From Deltaproteobacteria bacterium (GTDB lineage: Bacteria; Myxococcota_A; Polyangia; Polyangiales; Polyangiaceae), in assembly GCA_003235365.1 (NCBI GenBank), contig QJWJ01000431.1, positions 1-64,000 of the forward strand: a stretch of DNA of 64,000 nt. Reading direction: 5' to 3'. This document shows positions 8,806 through 16,852 of the stretch, piece by piece (positions within the stretch are counted from its first letter, which is position 1; each line of letters starts with the position of its first letter). Below the pieces are notes generated by a model. It had not been told where the DNA came from. It ran no database searches and saw nothing but the letters and a program-made list of their open reading frames with translations. The translations under genes were made by a program, and so were the position numbers.

Positions 8806-9629
8806 CGACTCGATGGGTCAGCCGTGCGCGGCACGCTCACGCCGAACAGCGAGGCTTCACGCTCCTCGAGGTGCTCGTCGCCGTTGCGATTTTGGGTCTG
8901 GGTTTGACCATCGTCTTGTCGGCGCAGACGGGAGTGTTCTGGAGTTACGCTCGTGCTCGCCACCTGAGTCAGGCGCCGGGACTGGTGCGATGCAAGATGG
9001 CTGAAGTTCAAGTCGATCTGCTGCAGTTGGGCTTCCCACTGCTGGACGAGAAAGACGACGGGCCGTGTTGCGATGACGAGGACATCGAAGGCTACAGTTG
9101 CGAGTGGGAGATCCAGAAGGTCAAATTACCCGACCTGCCCCTCGACGACCCGCTGGCAGCGATGAGCTCGGGGGCAGATGCTGGCGCTGGACCGAGTGAA
9201 CCCGGCGCAGGGCTGGGCGCTTTGGGGACTTTGGCGTCGATTCAGCAGACTGGCGGTTCGGCGCTCGGTGCCGGCGCCGGGGTGGGCGATCTCGCCGATG
9301 CCCTCGGTGGTGGTGGCATGATGGGTGGCATCGGTCCCATGGTCATGGGGTTCGTCTACCCCGACCTGAAGCTGATGCTCGAAGCCAGCATCCGCAAAGT
9401 GATTGTCACCGTTCGATGGAAGGAAGGCATCAACGAGCGAACGCTGGCGGTCACTCAATACGTCACCAATCCGCAGGTGGGGGGCTTCGACCCCTTGGCG
9501 GCAGATGGCCTCGCCGATACGGTCGAAGGAGCGGTCGAAGATCCCGCTGCCGCACTGAGCGGACTGCTTCCGGGTTCGGGTCCGCAGGCGCCCGGGGCGG
9601 GCGCACCGCTGACGCAGGAGGGGCGATGA
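8802..9629 (+). CDS. gspI: minor pseudopilin GspI with extended Gly/Ala-rich region
   Basis: Prepilin site EQRG|FTLLEVLVAVAILGLG at residue 18, with Glu5 present. The domain after the helix includes RCKMAEVQVDLL and a Cys pair (CCDDEDIEGYSCEW). The usual GspI is about 120-130 aa, but this one is 275. It has a low-complexity Gly/Ala/Met-rich insert (about 125-185, GAGAGVGDLADALGGGGMM) and a Pro/Gly-rich C-terminal tail. The beta-strand segment IRKVIVTVRW between them fits the GspI fold. The ATG overlaps the gspH stop. Confidence 0.85.
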   Translation: MTTRWVSRARHAHAEQRGFTLLEVLVAVAILGLGLTIVLSAQTGVFWSYARARHLSQAPGLVRCKMAEVQVDLLQLGFPLLDEKDDGPCCDDEDIEGYSCEWEIQKVKLPDLPLDDPLAAMSSGADAGAGPSEPGAGLGALGTLASIQQTGGSALGAGAGVGDLADALGGGGMMGGIGPMVMGFVYPDLKLMLEASIRKVIVTVRWKEGINERTLAVTQYVTNPQVGGFDPLAADGLADTVEGAVEDPAAALSGLLPGSGPQAPGAGAPLTQEGR

Positions 9630-10321
9630 GGCATCGTGGCTTCTCGTTGATGGAGGTGCTGATTGCCGTGGCGATCATGACGATGATCGCCACGCTGATC
9701 TTCACTGCGTTTTCCTCGTTGCAGCGCAGCCGTGAAGGTATCCGACGCGTTTCTGACCGCTATCGAGAAGGGCGCATGGCGATGAGTCGTATCGCGAGGG
9801 AGCTCGAGAGCGCCTACATCTCGAATCACGTGCCGATCAACGAGAACATTCGCGTCGTGAAGACGCAGTTCATCGCTTCCAACGATTCACCCGCTGATCG
9901 CCTCGACTTCAACGCGTTCGTGAATCGACGCATGGATCGAGACCTGCCCGTATCCGATCAGGCGGAGGTGTCGTACCTCGGCCAAGAAGACCCCGAGGGC
10001 GATGGCATCGTCGACTTGATTCGGCGCATCAACCCACGCTTGGACTTGGAACCGGACAAGGGTGGTGTTGGGCAGGTGTTGGCGAGGGACATCGATCTGT
10101 TCGACTTGCGTTACCTCGATCCGTTGACTGGGCAGTGGGCGGAAGAGTGGAACAGCACCGAGGCGTTGGGACAACTCAATCGCCTGCCACTCCAGGTTCA
10201 AGTGACCCTCGTTCTCAACGGCGGGGGGCGGCTCACCGAGGAATCGAGCCAGAGCACGGTGACGTTCAAGACCAAAGTGCGACTGCCGATGCAGAACGCC
10301 CTCATCTTTGCGATGCCATGA
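9626..10321 (+). CDS. gspJ: minor pseudopilin GspJ
   Basis: 231 aa from ATG 9626, which overlaps the gspI stop in an ATGA. The very short leader MRHRG precedes a canonical cleavage site and helix, FSLMEVLIAVAIMTMIATL, with Glu at mature position 5. The rest (SRIARELESAYIS, RDIDLFDLRYLDP) matches GspJ. The length is normal. GspJ forms the pseudopilus tip with GspI and GspK. Confidence 0.92.
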   Translation: MRHRGFSLMEVLIAVAIMTMIATLIFTAFSSLQRSREGIRRVSDRYREGRMAMSRIARELESAYISNHVPINENIRVVKTQFIASNDSPADRLDFNAFVNRRMDRDLPVSDQAEVSYLGQEDPEGDGIVDLIRRINPRLDLEPDKGGVGQVLARDIDLFDLRYLDPLTGQWAEEWNSTEALGQLNRLPLQVQVTLVLNGGGRLTEESSQSTVTFKTKVRLPMQNALIFAMP

Positions 10322-11778
10322 TGACGACCCCGAACATCCACACGCTACGTCTGCAAACGCGTCACGCGCGTCGGATGCACACGCGTCGTCGACGTCAGGA
10401 GCGAGGTGTCGCGCTGGTTCTCGTGTTGGGTTCCCTGGCCATTTTGTCGGTGATGCTCACCGAGTTTCAGGACGAGACGTCCGCTGACCTGGGGCATGCC
10501 CTGTCCGAGCGTGACGGAGTCAAGGCGGAGTTCGCCGCCAAGAGCGGCATCGAGTTGTCGCGACTGTTGATCGCTGCGGAGCCGACGATTCGCAAAGCGC
10601 TAGCGCCATTGTTCATGATGATGCGCCGCGGGCCTCCCCAGATCCCCGTCTGGGAGTTTGCGAGTTCGGTGCTGGGCGCGTTCAACGACGAACGCGGTGC
10701 CAAGGATTTCCAGGGCCTGGCGGGCGTCGGGGTCTCCGAGGGAGAGAACCTCGGTATCGAAGGCGCCGGCTTCGAGATTCAGATTGTCGACGAGGATTCC
10801 AAACTCAACCTCAATGGTGCGGCTCGCGGCGATGCGTTTTCGCAACAGCGTCTCGCGATTCAGATCATGGGTTTGGTGTCCGGTTTGCAATACAACCCGT
10901 TGTTCGAGGAGCGTGACGCGAACGGCAACTTCACCACTCGAGAACAGGTGTGTTCGGCGATCATCGATTGGACGGATCCGGATCAAGACAACTTCCCATG
11001 CGATTTGTCCGGACAGTTCGTTGCCTCTGGCGCAGAAGATTCGTCCTATCAGTTGCTTACCGACCCTTACGAGCGCAAGAACGCGGCCTTCGACAGCCTG
11101 GAGGAGCTGCACCTGGTCCGAGGCGTCGGTGACGACTTTTGGTCGGCGTTCATCGAGCCTGACCCGCTCAACCCACGCAAGCGCGTTGCGACGGTTTGGG
11201 GACAGGGCAAGGTCAACGTCAACACCGCCAACCCACAGACGCTGCTTGCAGTGATCTGTGGAGCGGCAAAAGAAGGCACACCGCTGTGCTTCGACGAAGC
11301 GGAACAGGTCAAGTTCCTGTCCGTATTGGGGCTGCTGCAAAGCCTGGTGCCTGGAGTCCCGATGTTTTCTTCACCCAAGAGTTTCATCAGCGCGCTGCAG
11401 GGCAAGGGCATGTTCGGCAGCGTGATGACTGCGCTGGAAATGCAGCCCATCGAGTTGCGTCCCGCCAACGATCTCGACAAGGCCATCAGTACAGAAAGCA
11501 AGGTCTTCAGCATCTACGCGACGGGTATCGCCGAGGCAGGGACCCGTCGTACACTGCGCCGGGTGCACGCCGTGGTCGATTTTCGTGGGGCGCCCTCGCC
11601 AGTCGACCTGCTGGCGGCGTTGGGCGAAGAGGGCTTACCCCCGGGGCAGGATCCCCGTGAGGCGTTGCAAGACGCTCGAGGAAAACCAGACTTGCCGGAT
11701 GGGGCGACGGAGGAGGCGCTCTCTGGCGCATTCCGCCCAGACCCCGCCGGGCGAATCATCTACTATCGGAACGAGTAG
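10318..11778 (+). CDS. gspK: minor pseudopilin GspK
   Basis: 486 aa from ATG 10318, overlapping the gspJ stop. The basic leader ends at ERG|VALVLVLGSLAILSVML; as in other GspK proteins, Glu5 is absent (V-A-L-V-L). The large globular domain shows the GspK hallmarks KAEFAAKSGIELSRLL and a helical insertion ending in GKVNVNTANPQTLLAVIC. It caps the pseudopilus tip with GspI and GspJ. Confidence 0.92.
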   Translation: MMTTPNIHTLRLQTRHARRMHTRRRRQERGVALVLVLGSLAILSVMLTEFQDETSADLGHALSERDGVKAEFAAKSGIELSRLLIAAEPTIRKALAPLFMMMRRGPPQIPVWEFASSVLGAFNDERGAKDFQGLAGVGVSEGENLGIEGAGFEIQIVDEDSKLNLNGAARGDAFSQQRLAIQIMGLVSGLQYNPLFEERDANGNFTTREQVCSAIIDWTDPDQDNFPCDLSGQFVASGAEDSSYQLLTDPYERKNAAFDSLEELHLVRGVGDDFWSAFIEPDPLNPRKRVATVWGQGKVNVNTANPQTLLAVICGAAKEGTPLCFDEAEQVKFLSVLGLLQSLVPGVPMFSSPKSFISALQGKGMFGSVMTALEMQPIELRPANDLDKAISTESKVFSIYATGIAEAGTRRTLRRVHAVVDFRGAPSPVDLLAALGEEGLPPGQDPREALQDARGKPDLPDGATEEALSGAFRPDPAGRIIYYRNE

Positions 11779-11780
11779 TC

Positions 11781-13250
11781 ATGTCCCGAATCGTTGGAAT
11801 AGACATCCGCCACAACCTCGTGCAAGCAGCCGTGCTGCGAAGCAGCTATCGTCGATTGCATCTCGAGGGTCTCAGTGAGGTAGACCCGAGAAACTTCTCC
11901 AACCTCGGAGAAGCGGTTGCGGCAGTCGTCAGTGGGTTTGCACTTCACGGCGAGGCCTTCGCCGTCGGCATCGGCGGTGACAGCTCCTTCATTCATCGCT
12001 TGGAGTTGCCGCCGGCAGCTCTGAAGCAAGTCGAAGAAGTCGTTCCCTACGAGTTGGAGGCGCAGATCCCCGTCGACTTCGAGTCACTGGTCTACGATTG
12101 CCGCGTGCTGCCTCGGCGTGGGGCGGACTCGAGTATCGACATCATCGCCGCCGCAGCGCCGATTGATGCCGTGAAGAGCAGAATTGCCGAGGTGTCGTCG
12201 GCGCTGCGCCACGAGCCCGAGCGGATCGGTGTCGGCCCGCTTCCCCTCGGCAACCTAGCGGGGATTTGCGCTGATCTGAAGGAGGGCGACTACTACGCCC
12301 TGGTCGACTTCGGAGAGGAGACCACCGAGCTGGTGGTCGTCCATCAAGGGGTTGCAGTATTTGCCCGCACGCTGTCGGTGGGGGTCGCCGCGCTTCCCGA
12401 ATCGGCGCCGGACATGGTGCGCTCGTTGCGTCAAACGTTGGTGAGTTGGGCGGCGTCGAACGACGCACCCGTCAAGGCGGTGTTCCTGTGCGGCGGGGGT
12501 GCGCGTGCCGTGGGAATCGTGGACTATCTCGCGGCACACCTGCAGATCGACGTGGAGTTGCTGCCCGCACTGTCACTGGAGTTGGCCGACCCTCAATGGG
12601 CCGCCGAACTCGGGCGCTTTGCGAAGGCGATAGGTCTGGCGTTATCCTTGCGCGCCGGGTCGAAGGACCTGAACCTGCGTCAGGGGGAGTTGACCTACCA
12701 ACGCGGTTACGGCTTCCTGCGTGACAAAGTGCCGTTGCTCGTCGGGCTCGGCGCGGTGATGATCATGTCCTTCGTGTTCTCGGCGTGGGCTGAAAGCCGA
12801 TCTTTGTCCAAAGAGAACGACGCGCTGAGTGAGGCAATGGCCCTGTTGTCCCGTGACATCCTTCGGGAGGAAACCGACGACGTCGAACGGGTACTCGACT
12901 TGCTCGACACGGGCACCAAGCTCGAAAAAGACCCACAACCCGAGATTGACGGCTTCGAGCTCGCCATTGCCCTGGCCGACAAGATCCCCAAGGACTTCGA
13001 ACACGACGTCGCCGAGCTGGAACTGCAACGCGGCCACGTGAACCTACGTGGACTCGTCAACTCGACGGATCAGGCGCAGAAGATCGCCGACGCGCTGGGC
13101 GAGGTCAAATGCTTCAAGAACATCAAGGTTTCGAAGATCACCCAAGAGATCAAGGGCGACCGTCAGAAGTATTCGATGGAGTTCGACGTGAAGTGCGAAG
13201 AGCCCAAGAAACCCGTCGCGTCCGAGGACGAAGAAGAAGAGGAGGAGTGA
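11781..13250 (+). CDS. gspL: type II secretion assembly protein GspL (PilM-like cytoplasmic domain)
   Basis: Bitopic inner-membrane protein that recruits GspE. The 489-aa product starts with an actin-like/PilM-like cytoplasmic domain (GIDIRHNLVQAAVL; VDFGEETTELVVV near 175-187). One transmembrane helix follows at about 317-336 (VPLLVGLGAVMIMSFVFSAW), then a coiled segment and a periplasmic ferredoxin-like domain. It ends in an acidic Glu-rich tail. Start ATG 11781 is 2 bp after gspK. Confidence 0.9.
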   Translation: MSRIVGIDIRHNLVQAAVLRSSYRRLHLEGLSEVDPRNFSNLGEAVAAVVSGFALHGEAFAVGIGGDSSFIHRLELPPAALKQVEEVVPYELEAQIPVDFESLVYDCRVLPRRGADSSIDIIAAAAPIDAVKSRIAEVSSALRHEPERIGVGPLPLGNLAGICADLKEGDYYALVDFGEETTELVVVHQGVAVFARTLSVGVAALPESAPDMVRSLRQTLVSWAASNDAPVKAVFLCGGGARAVGIVDYLAAHLQIDVELLPALSLELADPQWAAELGRFAKAIGLALSLRAGSKDLNLRQGELTYQRGYGFLRDKVPLLVGLGAVMIMSFVFSAWAESRSLSKENDALSEAMALLSRDILREETDDVERVLDLLDTGTKLEKDPQPEIDGFELAIALADKIPKDFEHDVAELELQRGHVNLRGLVNSTDQAQKIADALGEVKCFKNIKVSKITQEIKGDRQKYSMEFDVKCEEPKKPVASEDEEEEEE

Positions 13251-13253
13251 ATC

Positions 13254-13835
13254 ATGGGCCTGCAGGAAAGACTCGACGCACTCCAACCTCGTGAACGACG
13301 TCTGCTGGCGCTGTTCGTCGGGCTGTTTGCCGTAATTTGCGTGCTGATCATTCCAATCGGCGTTTCGGCAATGTTGTCCGAACGCCGCACCGAGAACGAT
13401 CAGTTGCGTGAGACCATCGACCGCTTGTTCGCGGAACGCGATGAAATCACGGAGCGCCAATCGCGCAATCAGCGCGTGCTAGCTCGGTACAAGACACCCG
13501 CGCCACCCCTTGCCGGATTTTTGGACAAGAACGCCAAGGCGCTCGAGATCGAGATCCCGGAGTTCAAGGACAAGCCACCGGTCCCGAATGGCAAGGAATA
13601 CGAGGAGCGTTCCACGGAGATCAGTTTCAAGAAGACCAAAATGAAGGCGGTCGTGCAGTTCATGGAGAAGATTGCCCAGGCGAGCTTCCCGATCAGCATC
13701 ACGAGGCTGAGTGTTCGCAAACGTGGAACCGAGGCCGACTCTTGGGACGTCGCAATGACGGTGTCCGCGTATCACCGCACGGTGGTCGACAAGTCGGGCG
13801 ACAAGAAGGGTGACGGGGAGGACAAGGCGCAATGA
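13254..13835 (+). CDS. gspM: type II secretion protein GspM
   Basis: 193-aa bitopic inner-membrane protein that partners GspL. It has a short cytoplasmic N-terminus (LQERLDALQPRERRLLALF), a membrane segment at about 19-41, a coiled-coil region (ENDQLRETIDRLFAERDEI), and a periplasmic ferredoxin-like region with ISITRLSVRKR. It ends in a Lys/Asp tail. The stop overlaps the gspN ATG. Confidence 0.88.
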   Translation: MGLQERLDALQPRERRLLALFVGLFAVICVLIIPIGVSAMLSERRTENDQLRETIDRLFAERDEITERQSRNQRVLARYKTPAPPLAGFLDKNAKALEIEIPEFKDKPPVPNGKEYEERSTEISFKKTKMKAVVQFMEKIAQASFPISITRLSVRKRGTEADSWDVAMTVSAYHRTVVDKSGDKKGDGEDKAQ

Positions 13836-14878
13836 ACATCCCCCCGAAACTCAAGAAGTACTGGCCTTGGGTCGCCGTGCCTTTCGGCTACATCGTGCTG
13901 TTTTGCATCTTCGCTTACGCCACGTTCCCCTACGAACGGCTCAAGCAGCGCATCGTGCTGGGTTACAACAATTCCCAGCAGGGAAGTTCGGAGCCCAAGC
14001 GCATGGAAATCGGTGAAGTCACTTGGGCTTGGCGCTTTCCTGGTGTCGTGATGACCGACGTCGACTTGATTGGCCCCAAACCGGAGCCACCCGCGGACGG
14101 CGGTGAGGCACCGCCGCGCCAGCACATCCACGTCGACGAAGTCTACGCGCGTGTCTCGCCGCTTTCGTTCTTGTTCGGCACGACGAAGGTCGACTTCGTC
14201 GTGGACGGTTTCGATGGTGAGTTGTCTGGGACGTTTACTCGTTCCAAGGAGGTCATGAAGATCAGCGCGGAGCTCAGCGACATCAACCCGGGGCAGCTGC
14301 CCGGTGTGACAGAGGCATTGCAGCTTCCGCTCTCGGGCAGTCTTTCGGGAACGGTCGAACTATCGCTGCCGGAAGGCAAGTACGGCGCTGCCGACGGGAA
14401 CATCGATCTGCAGATCGAGGAGTTCACGCTGGCGGATGGAAAGACGAAGGTCCGCGGCTTGGTGGCGTTGCCCGAGATCAACGCCGGGACTTTCACCATT
14501 CGAGCGACCGCCACCCAGGGGCGCATCGACTTCGAGCAGTTCGAGACTCAGGGACCCGATCTCGAAGCGAAAGCGGAGGGCAAGTTGCGACTCCGAGACC
14601 GGCTCGAGTTGAGCATGGCCGAGCAACTCACGCTCAGCTTCAAGTTCTCCGACGCGTACCGCGACAAGGATGAGAACACCCGCAGTCTGCTCGGCAAGCC
14701 CGGTGACAAGCTGGGGGGCTTGATCGACATGAACCCGCAGTCCAAGCAAGCCAAGCAACCCGATGGGAGCTACCGGTGGCGGGTGACTGGCACGTTTGGC
14801 AAATTGAACTTCAGCCCTGCACGAGGCGGAGCGCGGACTGATCCGAAAGCAGCTCGGGGCGGCAAGCCCAACCCCTAG
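13832..14878 (+). CDS. gspN: type II secretion protein GspN
   Basis: 348-aa protein with one N-terminal transmembrane segment (about 11-33, YWPWVAVPFGYIVLFCIF). A periplasmic beta-rich domain follows with the GspN/AsmA-like pattern (LPLSGSLSGTVELSLPEGKY). It is the last gene of the secretion operon. Its TAG stop (14876-14878) is formed at the boundary with the dispersed repeat that follows, so the C-terminal end may have been set by repeat insertion (inference). Confidence 0.88.
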   Translation: MNIPPKLKKYWPWVAVPFGYIVLFCIFAYATFPYERLKQRIVLGYNNSQQGSSEPKRMEIGEVTWAWRFPGVVMTDVDLIGPKPEPPADGGEAPPRQHIHVDEVYARVSPLSFLFGTTKVDFVVDGFDGELSGTFTRSKEVMKISAELSDINPGQLPGVTEALQLPLSGSLSGTVELSLPEGKYGAADGNIDLQIEEFTLADGKTKVRGLVALPEINAGTFTIRATATQGRIDFEQFETQGPDLEAKAEGKLRLRDRLELSMAEQLTLSFKFSDAYRDKDENTRSLLGKPGDKLGGLIDMNPQSKQAKQPDGSYRWRVTGTFGKLNFSPARGGARTDPKAARGGKPNP

Positions 14879-15033
14879 AGCGGCAATCATGTTGATTGAC
14901 GCGACCAATCAACAACCTAGAGCACCGAGCTGCGAGCAAAGGGAGCCGACGGTGGCCCCGAAGAACGCCCTCAACGATCCCAGGGCGATTTTTGGGGGCA
15001 CTTCCGTGCACAGGTAAGCTGATCGGTCCTCGA
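14877..15033 (+). repeat. dispersed intergenic repeat, copy 1
   Basis: About 157 bp that closely matches 35595-35743 in the same orientation. The shared order is AGAGCGGCAATCATG, then a perfect 8-bp hairpin (TGTTGATT ... AATCAACA, 9-base loop), AGAGCACCGAGCT (14919-14931), GTGGCCCCGAA, an ATTTTT tract, and a GATC-containing end. The AGAGCACCGA element and the far end (TCGGTCCTC) are imperfect inverted repeats. No coding capacity. It fills the gap between gspN and the convergent ketosynthase gene. Confidence 0.75.
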
Positions 15034-15040
15034 GCAAGTG

Positions 15041-16603
15041 TCACTTGAACGGACGCGAGATCACGCAGGCATTGATGCCGCCGACGCCCATCGAGAGCTT
15101 ACCGACGTTGGCTCGCGGGATCTCCACGGGACGATTGAACACGAAGCGTTGGCCGAGCTGTCGAATCGTTGCGTTCAGTTCGCTTTCGTCCAACGTCGTT
15201 GGGAACAATCGGCCACGCTCGACCCCGATGTACTGCGCCGTCAACTCCCAGCCGCCCCCCACGCCCATGCCGTGACCAAACGTGCCCTTGCGAGCGGTGA
15301 CGACGACCTCGCTCGGGACCACTTCTCGCAGGTTCTCGACCTCTTGGTAGTCACCGGGAGTTGCCGTCGCGTGTAGATCCCAGGACGCGATCTCGCGGGC
15401 ACTGACGTCCGCCTTTTGAAGGGCTTGCCGAACTGCGTGATTGGGGCCTTCTTTGGACGGCGTGATGATGTGGTCGGCGTCGGCGGAGACACCGACCGCG
15501 AGCGGTTCGAGCCCGAGCGGCTTGAAACCCTTCGACAGTCCGTACTCCAAGTCACCGACCACCCAGATGCACGCACCACCCGCTACGTGGGTGCCTTTGA
15601 GCCCGCTCAGTGGTTTTGAGACGGCGCCGTCTGCCGACAACACGCGCGCGTTGTAGAAAGCGCCGACGGTGACGGGGTGGGGAGGTGGGTCGGCCGTGCC
15701 GATCACCGCGAGCTTCGCTTCGCCGCGCCCGATTGCATCCATCGCCAACTTCAGCGTCATGCCAAACGTGGAGCACGCTGCGATGGGTGCCACGCACATC
15801 CCGGTAATCTTCCCCAGCATCGAAATCTGGGAAGCGGGCGTGTTGGCGATGTTCCACAACACGTTCGAGGAGACGCTGTTCCAAGGTGGTTCTGGTGCGC
15901 CCCAACGTTCGCGCAGGGCTGCTTGACGTCGCCGCTTCTCGCGGATCACCTTCAACTTTGCGCTTTCGACTTCACCTTCGACCCGCACGCTCTCAATCTC
16001 GCGCAGCTCGGCGAGGTAGGCGCGCAGTCCGTCGGATTGCTCGACCCAGTACGCGAACCAGGCATCCTCCGCAGTCTCACGATCATCGGGGTCACTGACG
16101 TTGACCGGGTCGACCAAGCCGTCGGGGGTCGGCGCATGTCCCGCCAAGACGTCGGCCAAGGCGCTGTTGCGCTCGGGGCTCGACCAAAAGCGATTCCAGC
16201 GGCGCTGAGCACGATGGTAGCCAATGGAGATCTTGTGTAGCGTCGGAATCGCGCCGAGCGCGGTCGAGACGTAGATGTGTGCCGAGCCCGCCAGATTCGA
16301 CAGCTCTTGCTCGATACCTGGGTTCTGCCCCAACGCTTGGATGAATGCGCCGATCCCGAACTGGGTCGTGGCGTCCATTTTCTCGGTGAGCTGTTTGAAA
16401 CGGTTGGGAGCGAACCGCGCGTCGATCCAACTCTGGTAGGCGGAAAAGTCGAAGCTCGGCGCGCCGACCATGAAGTTGTCGGGACCAAAGCCGTTGAACG
16501 GCTGCAGCCAGCTGGCCGCATCGTCCAAACGCTCCGCAAAGACCTGGATGTTCGGAGCCTGTGGAGCCACGAGGCCCCAGCCAAAAACCGCGACGCGACG
16601 CAT
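15041..16603 (-). CDS. beta-ketoacyl synthase-like protein with a charged insertion
   Basis: 520-aa thiolase-fold protein. A Cys-His-His set of ketoacyl synthases is visible: Cys in PIAACSTFGMTLKLA, His in WDLHATATPGD, and Lys/His in RKGTFGHGMGVGGG. The C-terminus (SMGVGGINACVI) also matches the family. Unlike FabF, it carries a charged, partly helical insert at about residues 140-240 rich in Arg, Glu and Trp (IREKRRRQAALRERWG). No acyl-carrier gene is adjacent, so a role in fatty acid, polyketide or other acyl condensation is open. It is monocistronic and convergent with gspN across the repeat. Confidence 0.8.
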   Translation of the reverse strand: MRRVAVFGWGLVAPQAPNIQVFAERLDDAASWLQPFNGFGPDNFMVGAPSFDFSAYQSWIDARFAPNRFKQLTEKMDATTQFGIGAFIQALGQNPGIEQELSNLAGSAHIYVSTALGAIPTLHKISIGYHRAQRRWNRFWSSPERNSALADVLAGHAPTPDGLVDPVNVSDPDDRETAEDAWFAYWVEQSDGLRAYLAELREIESVRVEGEVESAKLKVIREKRRRQAALRERWGAPEPPWNSVSSNVLWNIANTPASQISMLGKITGMCVAPIAACSTFGMTLKLAMDAIGRGEAKLAVIGTADPPPHPVTVGAFYNARVLSADGAVSKPLSGLKGTHVAGGACIWVVGDLEYGLSKGFKPLGLEPLAVGVSADADHIITPSKEGPNHAVRQALQKADVSAREIASWDLHATATPGDYQEVENLREVVPSEVVVTARKGTFGHGMGVGGGWELTAQYIGVERGRLFPTTLDESELNATIRQLGQRFVFNRPVEIPRANVGKLSMGVGGINACVISRPFK

Positions 16604-16852
16604 GACTCGTGCAGACCATTGCCCGCGCCGAGGTCCGGAGTCAACACCCGCCGTGTCGCGCCGCCTTCCTGTCGCGTAACACTACAGCCGAGCGAGCCAA
16701 TTGGACGAACCACGTTGCCTAGTTCAGCCCGTGGAAGACGGCCCATGAGCCATCAACGGGGCGAAATTCTTTCACTGCGCGCGGTTCATTCGCGTGCAAC
16801 CAAGCTGCGTAGCTTTCTTCGCGTCTACGGTGAAGGCAAGCAGCTGCAGCGG

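Noticed and set aside
14788-14806. Second sigma-54-like TGGCACG element
   Set aside because: Lies inside gspN coding sequence with no gene start after it and a poor -12 match.
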